A DNA stretch of 64,000 nucleotides from an uncultured Bacteroidales bacterium (GTDB lineage: Bacteria > Bacteroidota > Bacteroidia > Bacteroidales > Muribaculaceae), in the NCBI GenBank assembly GCA_902776835.1, contig CACYRK010000008.1, positions 1-64,000 of the forward strand, in the 5' to 3' direction. The notes under the pieces were generated by a model. The model saw only the letters and a program-made list of their open reading frames with translations. It made no database searches and was not told the origin of the DNA. Position numbers and translations under genes: made by a program. Each line of letters starts with the position of its first letter. Within the stretch, counting starts at the first letter, position 1. Positions 26,263 through 34,214 of this stretch are shown here, piece by piece.

Positions 26263-26879
26263 AATGGTAAATAAACTATTTTTTTGGTTTCAAAATACTC
26301 TTCAGTAAAATAGTTTTTGATGTCGTCGACGAGCACCTGCTTGGCATAGCGCTTGAGTTCGTCGCGCAGGTCGCCGCCCTTCAGGCACAGCAGTCCGTTA
26401 GGCACGGCGTTATGCGACTCGCGCGCTATCAGGCGTTTCACCAGTGGCACCATGTCGTCGAGGGGCATGACGGCGCGGCTCACAACAAAGTCGTAGTTGC
26501 CTTTTACCTCGGCCACGTCGCCATGCTGGATGGTGACGTTGTCGAGCCCCAATTGCGTGGCGATATCCTGTGCCACACGCAGTTTCTTACCGATGCGGTC
26601 GACCAGATGGAAGGTCACCTCAGGATAATAGATTGCCAACGGAATGGCGGGAAAACCGCCGCCGGTGCCCAAGTCGAGCACACGAGTGCCTGGCAAGAAA
26701 TGCACAAACTTTGCCAATGCCAACGAGTGCAGCACATGATTGACCTCGAGGTTGTCGATGTCCTTGCGCGAGATGACATTGATTTTTGCGTTCCACTCGG
26801 GATAAAGCGTGGCAAGCATGTCGAATTGCTCACGCTGCCGCTCGGTAAGTTCCGGGAAATAATGGTTTACAGTATTCAT
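26259..26879 (-). CDS. rsmG: 16S rRNA (guanine527-N7)-methyltransferase
   Basis: 206 residues. The SAM-binding site is VLDLGTGGGFPAIPLAIYYP (about 68-87), followed by HLVDRIGKKLRV and the VSRAVMPL segment, all characteristic of RsmG (GidB). It methylates N7 of G527 in 16S rRNA, a modification linked to streptomycin sensitivity. Length is normal. It lies 9 nt after the DUF3298 lipoprotein gene and overlaps the next gene by 4 bases. Confidence 0.97.
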   Translation of the reverse strand: MNTVNHYFPELTERQREQFDMLATLYPEWNAKINVISRKDIDNLEVNHVLHSLALAKFVHFLPGTRVLDLGTGGGFPAIPLAIYYPEVTFHLVDRIGKKLRVAQDIATQLGLDNVTIQHGDVAEVKGNYDFVVSRAVMPLDDMVPLVKRLIARESHNAVPNGLLCLKGGDLRDELKRYAKQVLVDDIKNYFTEEYFETKKIVYLPL

Positions 26880-26888
26880 GACAAAAAG

Positions 26889-27746
26889 TCATTTCAGACG
26901 TGAAGCGATGGTATTGTCGCGCAAAAACGGCTGGAGCGTCTCCCAGTCAAGCATTATCTCTGGCTCGCCGACGGCGTCAACCGCCAGTTCGCTCGGCAGG
27001 TAACTCCACGTCACGCCCTTCGGGTCGATATAGAAATTTGACGACACTGCCAGGTTGTCGATGTTGAAGTAGCCCAAATCGTTAAGTTCATCGTTGGTAG
27101 CCACCTTATTCTGCTCGAGCAGTCGCGTGCGCAGCGCCTGAGTGACATCGGTGAGGGCATCGTCGCGCAAGAGGGCATGCAAGTCGACGGCCGCCATCTT
27201 GTCGAGGTCTATATTATAATAGGTGTGCGATACCGAGGTCACGCGGTCGTTCTTTTTCACAACAAACACCTTGCACAGAGTGAGCAGGAGGTTGGCATTG
27301 TAGTGCACATTGACGGTAGCCACGGTGTGGTAACTGTAGATTGGCGTTGTGTCGTCGAATTCGTCGATAGGCTCGGCGGCAGCCTGTCCGTCGGGCGTAT
27401 CGAGTTGATGAAGCGAGTTGGTCACCATTGCCTGCATGGCATCGTCGAGCCGTAAAGTGTCGCCGCCGTCGACTATCAATGAGGCAAACAACTGCTGCAA
27501 CTTAGCCGTGGTGGCTTTGTCGCCAAAATGCTTGGGGTAATTGACTGTGGCATCGGCAATGATTTCACACTTCATGCCATTGGCTTTGACAAAACGCGTG
27601 GTGTCGCTCACCCGCTTGGTGGCAAAAGCGACAGTATCAGCACTGTTGGCATCGCCGCCAGCACCATTTCCGCACGCCGTCATCACACTGACTACCAACA
27701 AAATAAGAAATACAATCGGTATAAATTGGAGATTTACACGTTTCAT
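26889..27746 (-). CDS. DUF3298 (RsiV-like) lipoprotein
   Basis: 285 residues. Lipoprotein signal peptide MKRVNLQFIPIVFLILLVVS with the lipobox MTAC (Cys25). The rest is periplasmic: the central YHTVATVNVHYNANLLLTLCK and YYNIDLDKMAAVDLHALLRD, and the C-terminal FYIDPKGVTWSYLPSELA with the aromatic pattern of DUF3298/DUF4163 proteins. Relatives include the lysozyme-sensing anti-sigma factor RsiV, but no transmembrane anti-sigma segment is present here. An upstream in-frame ATG would add 45 residues and hide the signal peptide, so I use ATG 27746. A near-consensus -7 box (TAACTTTA) lies about 20 nt upstream. Confidence 0.82.
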   Translation of the reverse strand: MKRVNLQFIPIVFLILLVVSVMTACGNGAGGDANSADTVAFATKRVSDTTRFVKANGMKCEIIADATVNYPKHFGDKATTAKLQQLFASLIVDGGDTLRLDDAMQAMVTNSLHQLDTPDGQAAAEPIDEFDDTTPIYSYHTVATVNVHYNANLLLTLCKVFVVKKNDRVTSVSHTYYNIDLDKMAAVDLHALLRDDALTDVTQALRTRLLEQNKVATNDELNDLGYFNIDNLAVSSNFYIDPKGVTWSYLPSELAVDAVGEPEIMLDWETLQPFLRDNTIASRLK

Positions 27747-27847
27747 AGTAAGTGAATTTTTGTGTAAAGTTACAAAAAATATGCCATTCAGAAAACTACT
27801 CAGGTGTGAAAAGCAGAAAAATTGTGGGGTGATTGTAGGAAATTTCT

Positions 27848-27855
27848 TATTTTTG
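27848..27855 (+). promoter_or_regulatory. -7 box of the cvfB-like gene
   Basis: TATTTTTG fits TAnnTTTG, only 15 nt before the start codon at 27871. The transcript would be almost leaderless, which also argues against the longer open frame that starts at 27541. Confidence 0.55.
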
Positions 27856-27870
27856 CAAAAAATTTGGAGT

Positions 27871-28710
27871 ATGATAAACATTGGAGAATATAACGAGTTG
27901 ACAATTGGGCGCGAGACCGACTTTGGCTACTATCTGAACGACGGCGAAGAGAACGAGGTGCTACTGCCGCAACGCTACATCACCGATGCAATGCACCTTG
28001 GCGACCGTGTGCGCGTGTTTGTGTACAACGACAGCGAGGGTCGTCCTGTGGCCACCACCGAGACTCCGGTGGCTGTAGTCGGCGATTTTGCGCTGATGCG
28101 CGTGAAGGCAGTGAATCCCGTCGGCGCGTTCTTGGATTGGGGCCTGACTGCGAAGGACCTGTTGGTGCCGTTTCGCGAGCAGCGTGTCGACATGCGAGCC
28201 GGTCGCAGTTATATTGTGCGGGTATATCTCGACGAGGCTTCGAACCGCGTGGTGGCGAGCGCCAAACTCGACCGTTTTCTGGCTCGCGAGGCCGCTCCCT
28301 ACCCCACCGGCAAGCGCGTGGAGGTGCTGATTGTGCAGCACAATGAACTGGGCTATCGCGTGATTGTCGACAACCGCTATTGGGGCATGCTCTACCAGAA
28401 CCAACTGTTTCGCAGCGTGAACATCGGTGAACGCCACCCGGCCTACGTGCGTCAGGTGCGCGACGACGGCAAGATTGACCTCACGCTGGAGAAGGTGGTG
28501 CGACTGCGCGTCGACAACCTGTCGCATCGCGTGCTGGACTACATGCGTGAGCATGGCGGCACACTGTCGCTTGGCGACAAGTCGAGCCCCGAGGAAATCA
28601 CGGCGGCATTTCAGTGCAGCAAGAAAGACTTCAAGCGCACGCTGGGCCAACTCTACAAGCAGCAACTCATCGTCAAAGGCGACGACGGCCGCTGGATAGT
28701 GGCCGAGTAA
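27871..28710 (+). CDS. S1-like RNA-binding protein, CvfB family
   Basis: 279 residues, the usual CvfB length. It carries several small S1-like domains (GEYNELTIGRETDFGYYLNDG, then VGAFLDWGLTAKDLLVP and YVRQVRDDGKIDLTLE) and a C-terminal winged-helix-like segment (ALLSLGDKSSPEEITAAF-type region, about 225-279). In Staphylococcus CvfB is an RNA-binding virulence regulator; the role in Bacteroidota is not established. I place the start at ATG 27871, since upstream codons in this frame lie antisense to the DUF3298 gene. It is divergent from that gene. Confidence 0.9.
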   Translation: MINIGEYNELTIGRETDFGYYLNDGEENEVLLPQRYITDAMHLGDRVRVFVYNDSEGRPVATTETPVAVVGDFALMRVKAVNPVGAFLDWGLTAKDLLVPFREQRVDMRAGRSYIVRVYLDEASNRVVASAKLDRFLAREAAPYPTGKRVEVLIVQHNELGYRVIVDNRYWGMLYQNQLFRSVNIGERHPAYVRQVRDDGKIDLTLEKVVRLRVDNLSHRVLDYMREHGGTLSLGDKSSPEEITAAFQCSKKDFKRTLGQLYKQQLIVKGDDGRWIVAE

Positions 28711-28762
28711 GCCTGCCAAGAATCACATGACGGCACTATGCCGCAAGCCACATGCGAATAAC

Positions 28763-28796
28763 AAAAAAAGCCGGGCATAAGCCGACTTTTTTTGCT
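28763..28796. terminator. Bidirectional terminator between cvfB-like and rubredoxin genes
   Basis: A7-G and CTTTTTTT arms flank a short CGG/CCG stem with one mismatch and loop GCATAAG. It sits between convergent genes. Confidence 0.7.
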
Positions 28797-28809
28797 TTGT
28801 GAAGTGTGA

Positions 28810-28971
28810 TTAGTCTTCAGGAGAGAAATCTTCCTTGCCTACGCCGCACAGGGGGCACTTGTAATCGGCGGGGAGATCCTCAAACGCGGTTCCGGCGGGA
28901 ATGTTGCCGTCGGGGTCGCCAGCGGCCGGGTCATAGACGTAGCCGCACACGTTGCAAACGTACTTTTTCAT
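28810..28971 (-). CDS. Rubredoxin
   Basis: 53 residues, the usual rubredoxin length. The iron site has Cys6, Cys9 (CNVCG), Cys39 and Cys42 (CPLCG). The central [20 protein letters not shown] segment is classic. It is a small one-electron carrier of anaerobic oxidative-stress or redox pathways, acting in the cytoplasm. ATG 28971 gives [10 protein letters not shown]; an upstream in-frame start would add 16 unrelated residues. Confidence 0.97.
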   Translation of the reverse strand: MKKYVCNVCGYVYDPAAGDPDGNIPAGTAFEDLPADYKCPLCGVGKEDFSPED

Positions 28972-29053
28972 AAATTTCAATTGATTATTCTGATTAATAA
29001 TGAAACCCGAATCGGGCAAATGGTTTTCTTTTTAGTCTTCACTGCCATTGAAC

Positions 29054-29608
29054 TTATGGCAAACCGAATCGCTCCACCATAGCGTCGAGGCGCTGAATTG
29101 AAGCCGGCCCGAAGCGTTGCAGTTTTTCGCGTATCACCTCGATGGATCGCGGCGGCTCACCGAGGTGGTTCTTGCTGAAGAACTTGTCGGCATAGCACAC
29201 AAGCATTTCCTCGACAGTAATAGGCAGATAGTCGCGTGCAGGAATGGGCAGATGCTGGGTCAGCACATCGTCGCGCGTGATGCCGGTGCCGATATGGCAC
29301 TCGCTCACCCTCGCGTGGCGAGGCAGATGCTCGGCAAGCAGAATCTCGGCACCGATGATGCCATGCATGATATATGGCTCAGTGCCGTGGCAATGAATGT
29401 TTGGCGCGTTGACGCGACACACCCCGATGTCGTGAAGCATCGCTGCCTCGTAGACAAAGTCGGTGTCGACCGCCTCGCCGCGCTCAATCAGTCGCTCGGC
29501 AAAAGTACAGGCCAATTCGGCCACCGCACGACTGTGGGTGATGAGCACGCTATGCAATTCGATGGCAGGGTCGACATACTTGTCGATGATTCTGTTATAG
29601 TCAAGCAT
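29054..29608 (-). CDS. HD-domain phosphohydrolase
   Basis: 184 residues, cytoplasmic. Conserved metal ligands are His25 (HSRAVA), His59-Asp60 (MLHDIG), His74/His82 (HCHGTEPYIMHG) and the YADKFFSKNH segment near 139. This arrangement is the HDIG-type superfamily of uncharacterised phosphohydrolases acting on nucleotides or phosphomonoesters; the substrate is unknown. It follows ilvE, but a hairpin lies between, so it may be expressed at a lower level than ilvE. Confidence 0.88.
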   Translation of the reverse strand: MLDYNRIIDKYVDPAIELHSVLITHSRAVAELACTFAERLIERGEAVDTDFVYEAAMLHDIGVCRVNAPNIHCHGTEPYIMHGIIGAEILLAEHLPRHARVSECHIGTGITRDDVLTQHLPIPARDYLPITVEEMLVCYADKFFSKNHLGEPPRSIEVIREKLQRFGPASIQRLDAMVERFGLP

Positions 29609-29625
29609 AAAGCGGAGAGATACAA

Positions 29626-29657
29626 CAAGTGCCAGAGCACGAATGCCCTGGCACTTG
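29626..29657 (-). terminator. Hairpin between ilvE and the HD-domain gene
   Basis: Perfect stem CAAGTGCCAG (29626-29635) with CTGGCACTTG (29648-29657). On the minus strand it is followed by TTGTTGTAT, a weak T-tract. It may partially terminate ilvE transcription. Confidence 0.6.
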
Positions 29658-29666
29658 AGTTAATGA

Positions 29667-30704
29667 TTACTTGTCGAACTCAATGATAGTGTTCCAATTG
29701 TGCTTGTCCTCGGCGCGGCCATACTGAATGTCGCGCAGGGCGTTGTAAAGTTTGGTGACCATGGGGCCGGGCTTACCGTCGGTGGTGAGCACATAGGTGT
29801 GGTTAGCACCCTCGTCAAAGATTTCGCTCAACGGTGTGCACACGGCAGCGGTTCCGCACTCAGCAGCCTCGTCGACCTCGGCAAGTTCCTCAACGGGGAT
29901 GGGTCGGCATTCCACCTCCATGCCCAGATCAGCAGCCAGGGTCTGCAAACTCATATTGGTGATTGACGGCAGGATCGAGCCGCTCTTGGGCGTGATGTAC
30001 TTGTTGCCCTTGATGGCGAAGAAGTTTGCCGGACCGCACTCGTCGAGATATTTCTTCTCCTTGGGGTCGAGGAAGAGAGCCGCCGAGAAGCCGTTGGCCT
30101 TGGCCTTTGCCGTGGCGGCCATACCGCAGGCATAGTTGCCGCCCACTTTCCAGCGTCCGGTGCCCAGAGGCGCAGCACGGTCAAATTCGCGATAGATAGC
30201 CACCTTGGTGGGCTTGAAGCCGTCCTTGAAGTACGGTCCCACTGGGGTGACGAAGATAATAAACGTATACTCAGTTGCGGGGTTGACACCCACGCGCGGC
30301 GTGATACCAATTTCCAGGGGGCGCAGATACAGCGAACTGCCACTCTCATAAGGCGGCACAAAACGCTCGTTGAGTTTGATGACCATGGTAGCCATCTTCA
30401 TGAAGAGGTCCTCGGGAACGGGTTCCATCTTGATACCCATTGCGCTGTCGCGTAAGCGCTTGGCGTTGTCGCGGGGACGGAACAGACGCACCTTGCCGTC
30501 GACACCGCGGAAAGCCTTCAGGCCTTCGAAGATTTCCTGACCGTAGTGCAGGCACGAAGCAGCCATGTGCAATGTGATGTTTTCATCTTCGCACACCTCA
30601 ATTTCGCCCCACTTTCCGTCCTTGAAAGTGCAACGCACGTTGTAGTCAGTTTTCATGTAGGAGAACGTTAAATTGCTCCAATCGATTTTCTCATTACTTG
30701 TCAT
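29667..30704 (-). CDS. ilvE: Branched-chain amino acid aminotransferase
   Basis: 345 residues, PLP fold type IV. It transfers the amino group between glutamate and the branched-chain 2-oxo acids, the last step of Leu, Ile and Val synthesis. The catalytic lysine is in WKVGGNYACG near residue 184. Other family landmarks are SLYLRPLEIG, then LDECGPANFFAIKG and SITNMSLQTLAADLG. Length fits the BCAT II-like group. It has no ilv or leu genes beside it here. The gap of 54 nt upstream to the mini sorting-domain gene allows co-transcription. Confidence 0.97.
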   Translation of the reverse strand: MTSNEKIDWSNLTFSYMKTDYNVRCTFKDGKWGEIEVCEDENITLHMAASCLHYGQEIFEGLKAFRGVDGKVRLFRPRDNAKRLRDSAMGIKMEPVPEDLFMKMATMVIKLNERFVPPYESGSSLYLRPLEIGITPRVGVNPATEYTFIIFVTPVGPYFKDGFKPTKVAIYREFDRAAPLGTGRWKVGGNYACGMAATAKAKANGFSAALFLDPKEKKYLDECGPANFFAIKGNKYITPKSGSILPSITNMSLQTLAADLGMEVECRPIPVEELAEVDEAAECGTAAVCTPLSEIFDEGANHTYVLTTDGKPGPMVTKLYNALRDIQYGRAEDKHNWNTIIEFDK

Positions 30705-30758
30705 AATGTCAAAATAGTATTATTGGTTAATTATTCATAAATATCACTTTTGATGTTG

Positions 30759-31088
30759 TCACAGGGCGACTTTTTGCGTGAGGTTGCCAATCTTCACGAT
30801 GTAGATTCCGCGTGAGCCAATCTTGAGTTCGTGGGTACCCGGGGTGAGCGTGGCTTGCGACACGTTCTGGCCGAGTATGGTAAACACACGCACCGCGATG
30901 CGCCGAGGGGTCTTGATGTAAATCACACCATTATAGCCATATATCTCTATTCCATCGGTTACTCGCGGGTCGGTGAGACTGCGTTTTGGGATGTCGCGAT
31001 TGGTCTCGCGCCATTGCAATTGCCCGTAGGCCACATTGCCCAGCGTAAGCGCCAACATCACGATTGCTATCTTCAAAAACATTCTCAT
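30759..31088 (-). CDS. Mini-protein: signal peptide plus type IX-like sorting domain
   Basis: 109 residues. After a signal peptide (about 1-22, ending VAYG) there is only one recognisable unit, IYIKTPRRIAVRVFTILGQ followed by PGTHELKIGSRGIYIVKIG, the beta-sandwich pattern of the T9SS type A (Por) C-terminal domain. No effector domain is present. It may be a stand-alone sorting-like protein, a remnant of a larger protein, or a periplasmic protein of the same fold. A consensus promoter 25 nt upstream supports expression. ATG 31088 or 31082 are both possible starts; I use the first after the promoter. Confidence 0.75.
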   Translation of the reverse strand: MRMFLKIAIVMLALTLGNVAYGQLQWRETNRDIPKRSLTDPRVTDGIEIYGYNGVIYIKTPRRIAVRVFTILGQNVSQATLTPGTHELKIGSRGIYIVKIGNLTQKVAL

Positions 31089-31112
31089 CGTCACAGTCGC
31101 TAATCCAATCTG

Positions 31113-31143
31113 CAAAGTTACAGTTTTTTTTTCACAAGCGCAA
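31113..31143 (-). promoter_or_regulatory. Promoter of the mini sorting-domain gene
   Basis: Minus-strand TTG (31143-31141), 20-nt gap, TAACTTTG (31120-31113). Consensus match. Confidence 0.7.
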
Positions 31144-31162
31144 CACCCTCCACAAAAAAAGC

Positions 31163-31199
31163 AAAAAGCACATGCAGCGATTGCCACATGTGCTTTTTT
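31163..31199 (-). terminator. Terminator of the Big_2 repeat protein gene
   Basis: Stem AAAAAGCACATG (31163-31174) with CATGTGCTTTTT (31187-31198). On the minus strand a T-run follows. It begins 25 nt after the stop at 31224. Confidence 0.85.
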
Positions 31200-31223
31200 G
31201 TTTAAACCTATCAGGCCGACTTA

Positions 31224-33839
31224 TTACTCATCTTTGCCTAGAAGGATGTTGATTTCGTCGTTGATGTCCGAGCCGTTTATCTCGTCATCCTCGTGCACGT
31301 TAGCGCGGCCGTCATAGTTGTCGGCGCTATCCTTGCCCAGAATGATATTGATGAGAATGTTCAGGTCGGCACCATTGACCTCGCCGTCGTTGTTTACATC
31401 ACCACGCTTGTAGACGCGGATGTTGCAAGTGGCAGTCAGGTTGCTGCCATCGGCGGTGGTTGCGGTAATCACGGCATCGCCGCCCTTAACAGCGGTCACC
31501 AGGCCGTTCTCGTCGACAGTTGCGATAGTCTCGTCGCTGGTGCTCCAAGTCACGTCGCCATTGGTAACATTCTCGGGAAGCACGGTAGCCTCGAGTTGCA
31601 GAGTCTGACCCTTGTACATGAATGCGCTGGTCTCGTTCAGTTCGATGCTGGTGGCGAGAATCGGGTTGACAGTGATGGCGCAGGTAGCGCTCAGTTCGCT
31701 GCCATCGGTGGTAGTGGCGGTGATGGTCACGTTGCCGGGGGCAACGGCGGTCACCAGACCGTTCTCAACCGTTGCGATGGCCTCGTCGCTCGAAGTCCAA
31801 GCCAGGTCGTCGCTGGTCACGTTCTCAGGAAGAACGGTAGCGGTGAGTTGCAGAGTCTCGCCGATGTTCATCGTAGCCTCGGTCTTGTCGAGAGCGATGC
31901 TCTCAGCAAGAATCGGGTTGACGGTGATAGCGCAAGTGGCAGTCAGTTCGGTGCCGTCGGCAGTGGTGGCGGTGATGGTCACGTTGCCTACTGCGAGGGC
32001 GGTAACCAGACCGTTCTCAACCGTTGCGATAGCCTCGTCGCTGGTGCTCCAGGTCACGTCGCCGTTGGTGACGTTCTCAGGAAGCACGGTAGCGGTAAGT
32101 TGCAGAGTCTCGCCGATAAGCATAGTGGCCTCGGTCTTATCGAGAGCAATGCTTGTAGCCACGATCGGGTTGACAGTGATTGCGCAGGTGGCAGTCAGTT
32201 CGGTGCCGTCGGCAGTGGTGGCGGTGATGGTCACGTTGCCTACTGCGAGGGCAGTCACCAGACCGTTCTCAACCGTTGCGATAGCCTCGTCGCTGGTGCT
32301 CCAGGTCACGTCGCCGTTGGTGACATTCTCGGGAAGCACGGTAGCGGTGAGTTGCAGAGTCTCGCCAATGAGCATAGTTGCCTCGGTCTTGTCGAGAGCG
32401 ATGCTTGTAGCCACGATCGGGTTGACCGTGATTGCACAAGTGGCAGTCAGTTCGGTGCCGTCGGCAGTGGTGGCGGTAATGGTCACATTGCCTACTGCGA
32501 GGGCAGTCACCAGACCGTTTTCAACCGTTGCGATAGCCTCGTCGCTGGTGCTCCAGGTCACATCGCCGTTGGTAACGTTCTCGGGAAGCACGGTAGCGGT
32601 GAGTTGCAGAGTCTCGCCGATGAGCATAGCAGCCTCGGTCTTGTCGAGGGTGATGCTTGTAGCCACAATCGGGTTGACCGTGATGGCGCAAGTGGCAGTC
32701 AGTTCGGTGCCGTCGGCAGTAGTGGCGGTGATAGTTACGTTGCCTACTGCAAGGGCGGTCACCAGACCGTTCTCGTCGACAGTTGCGATGGTGGCATCGC
32801 TGGTGCTCCAGGTCACGTCGCCGTTAGCAACATTCTCAGGAAGCACGGTAGCGGTGAGTTGCAGAGTCTCGCCGATGAGCATCGTGGCCTCGGTCTTGTC
32901 GAGGGTGATGCTTGTAGCCACAATTGGGTTGACCGTGATGGCGCAGGTGGCAGTCAGTTCGGTGCCGTCGGCAGTGGTGGCGGTGATGGTCACATTGCCT
33001 ACTGCGAGGGCGGTAACCAGACCGTTCTCGTCGACAGTTGCGATGGTGGCATCGCTGGTGCTCCAGGTCACGTCGCCGTTGGTAACGTCGGCAGGAAGAA
33101 CAGTTGCATTAAGTTGCAGCGTCTCACCTACGGTCATCGTTGCCTCGGTCTTGTCGAGGGCAATACTTGCGGCATTGCGGATGATGTTGATGTTGAAGAT
33201 GTCGGTGGTGTTGTAGTAGAATGCCGAAGGCTCATCAGCCATGACAAACTTAACAGCACTCATCGGCATGTCGAGTGTGGTGCCCGGCGTAAGGCTTGCA
33301 TCGGCCTTCAGCGTAATCAGGGCATACTCAAACTTGCCGGTAGGATAGGCATGCATCATGTCGGCGTTCACAAGTCCATAGCCGAGTACACGCAGCGTGT
33401 GCGATGCTTCGACGTAGTTACCTGTGACGCTAATGTCGGCATACACCGTACCAGCGTCCTCAAATTGCAGTTCCGAGCCGCGAATTGTGCTTACGACCGA
33501 GATGCCTTCGGGCAAAACCAGGTCGAAGTAAACGACGCGGGGACAGCACTCATCACGATAAGAAGCCATCACCGAGGTGTCGAAATAAACCGGCACCGTG
33601 ACGTTCTCACCGGGTTGCACAACAATCTCATCAATAGATAATGGATTTGTGCTAAGGTCGGTGCGTGTTTCGGCCGCAGCGGCCTTAGCACGCAAGCTCA
33701 CCCGATTGTTCGAGAGAGCTTCGGCCTCACTCAGGTAGCGGTCGAACGTAGCACGGTCGACCAACTGAGCCGAGGCAACCAGGCCAATCAGCATGAAAGC
33801 GACGGCCATGATTCTCTTCGGTGTGTACAAATACTTCAT
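31224..33839 (-). CDS. Secreted Big_2 repeat protein with cohesin-like N-terminus and dockerin-like tail
   Basis: 871 residues. Signal peptide to about residue 24 (VASA). Residues about 70-225 (VVQPGENVTVPVYF to the FVMADEPSAFYY region) have the length and pattern of a cohesin-like beta-sandwich, which I infer without a search. Seven Big_2 (Ig-like) repeats of 79-80 residues follow, each like SIALDKTEATMLIGETLQL, then LPENVTNGDVTWSTSD. The last 65 residues are a two-loop dockerin-like domain (GDVNNDGEVNGADLNILIN, then EINGSDINDEINILLG). Repeats 3-5 are near identical at DNA level. It would be a surface adhesin or scaffold. It is divergent from the DUF4855 gene. Confidence 0.9.
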   Translation of the reverse strand: MKYLYTPKRIMAVAFMLIGLVASAQLVDRATFDRYLSEAEALSNNRVSLRAKAAAAETRTDLSTNPLSIDEIVVQPGENVTVPVYFDTSVMASYRDECCPRVVYFDLVLPEGISVVSTIRGSELQFEDAGTVYADISVTGNYVEASHTLRVLGYGLVNADMMHAYPTGKFEYALITLKADASLTPGTTLDMPMSAVKFVMADEPSAFYYNTTDIFNINIIRNAASIALDKTEATMTVGETLQLNATVLPADVTNGDVTWSTSDATIATVDENGLVTALAVGNVTITATTADGTELTATCAITVNPIVATSITLDKTEATMLIGETLQLTATVLPENVANGDVTWSTSDATIATVDENGLVTALAVGNVTITATTADGTELTATCAITVNPIVATSITLDKTEAAMLIGETLQLTATVLPENVTNGDVTWSTSDEAIATVENGLVTALAVGNVTITATTADGTELTATCAITVNPIVATSIALDKTEATMLIGETLQLTATVLPENVTNGDVTWSTSDEAIATVENGLVTALAVGNVTITATTADGTELTATCAITVNPIVATSIALDKTEATMLIGETLQLTATVLPENVTNGDVTWSTSDEAIATVENGLVTALAVGNVTITATTADGTELTATCAITVNPILAESIALDKTEATMNIGETLQLTATVLPENVTSDDLAWTSSDEAIATVENGLVTAVAPGNVTITATTTDGSELSATCAITVNPILATSIELNETSAFMYKGQTLQLEATVLPENVTNGDVTWSTSDETIATVDENGLVTAVKGGDAVITATTADGSNLTATCNIRVYKRGDVNNDGEVNGADLNILINIILGKDSADNYDGRANVHEDDEINGSDINDEINILLGKDE
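31660..33150 (-). repeat. Tandem 237-240-bp repeats encoding Big_2 domains
   Basis: Seven direct repeats within the gene. The central copies differ at only a few positions, so unequal recombination could change the copy number. The open frames on the opposite strand here are mirror artefacts of the repeats. Confidence 0.9.
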
Positions 33840-33949
33840 ATAAAATTATTAAAGAATATGTTATTTCTCTCGTAAAATTCGCGCCAAGCGCCTGCAGCAT
33901 AAAGCATTATCGAAAAAAGCCACTGCGGAGCAAGTCGTGAAATAGCCAA

Positions 33950-33957
33950 CAAAATTA
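33950..33957 (-). promoter_or_regulatory. Possible -7 box of the Big_2 protein gene
   Basis: Minus-strand TAATTTTG fits TAnnTTTG, about 110 nt before the start. The -33 box is not clear. The remainder of 33840-34214 is AT-rich and shows no gene. Confidence 0.4.
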
Positions 33958-34155
33958 ATAATAAAATCTGGATAATCCGCACAATCGGCTTATCTTTTTA
34001 CGAAAAATGTAACATGGGGCATGAAAGCGGCAAAATATCGTCTAAAAAACGCCATCAACACCACGATTCCTGCTATCTTGTCGCCAAAAATCCCCGACCA
34101 ATTTTTCAGCAACATTTTTATATAAAGAAGTGCGAGAAAAAATGGGTTTCAGGTG

Positions 34156-34184
34156 TTGATTTCACAGTTTTTTGTGTACCTTTG
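34156..34184 (+). promoter_or_regulatory. Promoter of the DUF4855 gene
   Basis: TTG (34156-34158), gap of 18, TACCTTTG (34177-34184). The start codon is 31 nt downstream. Confidence 0.65.
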
Positions 34185-34214
34185 TGGCATTGAAAAACCA
34201 ACAACGCAAAAACG

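Noticed and set aside
27541-27870. Upstream extension of the CvfB-like gene to 27541
   Set aside because: It overlaps the divergent DUF3298 gene antisense and precedes the promoter box at 27848-27855.
31293-33641. Long plus-strand open frames (782 and 534 codons) opposite the Big_2 protein
   Set aside because: They are antisense to a protein with a clear signal peptide, repeats and dockerin, and their repetitive composition mirrors the 237-240-bp repeats.
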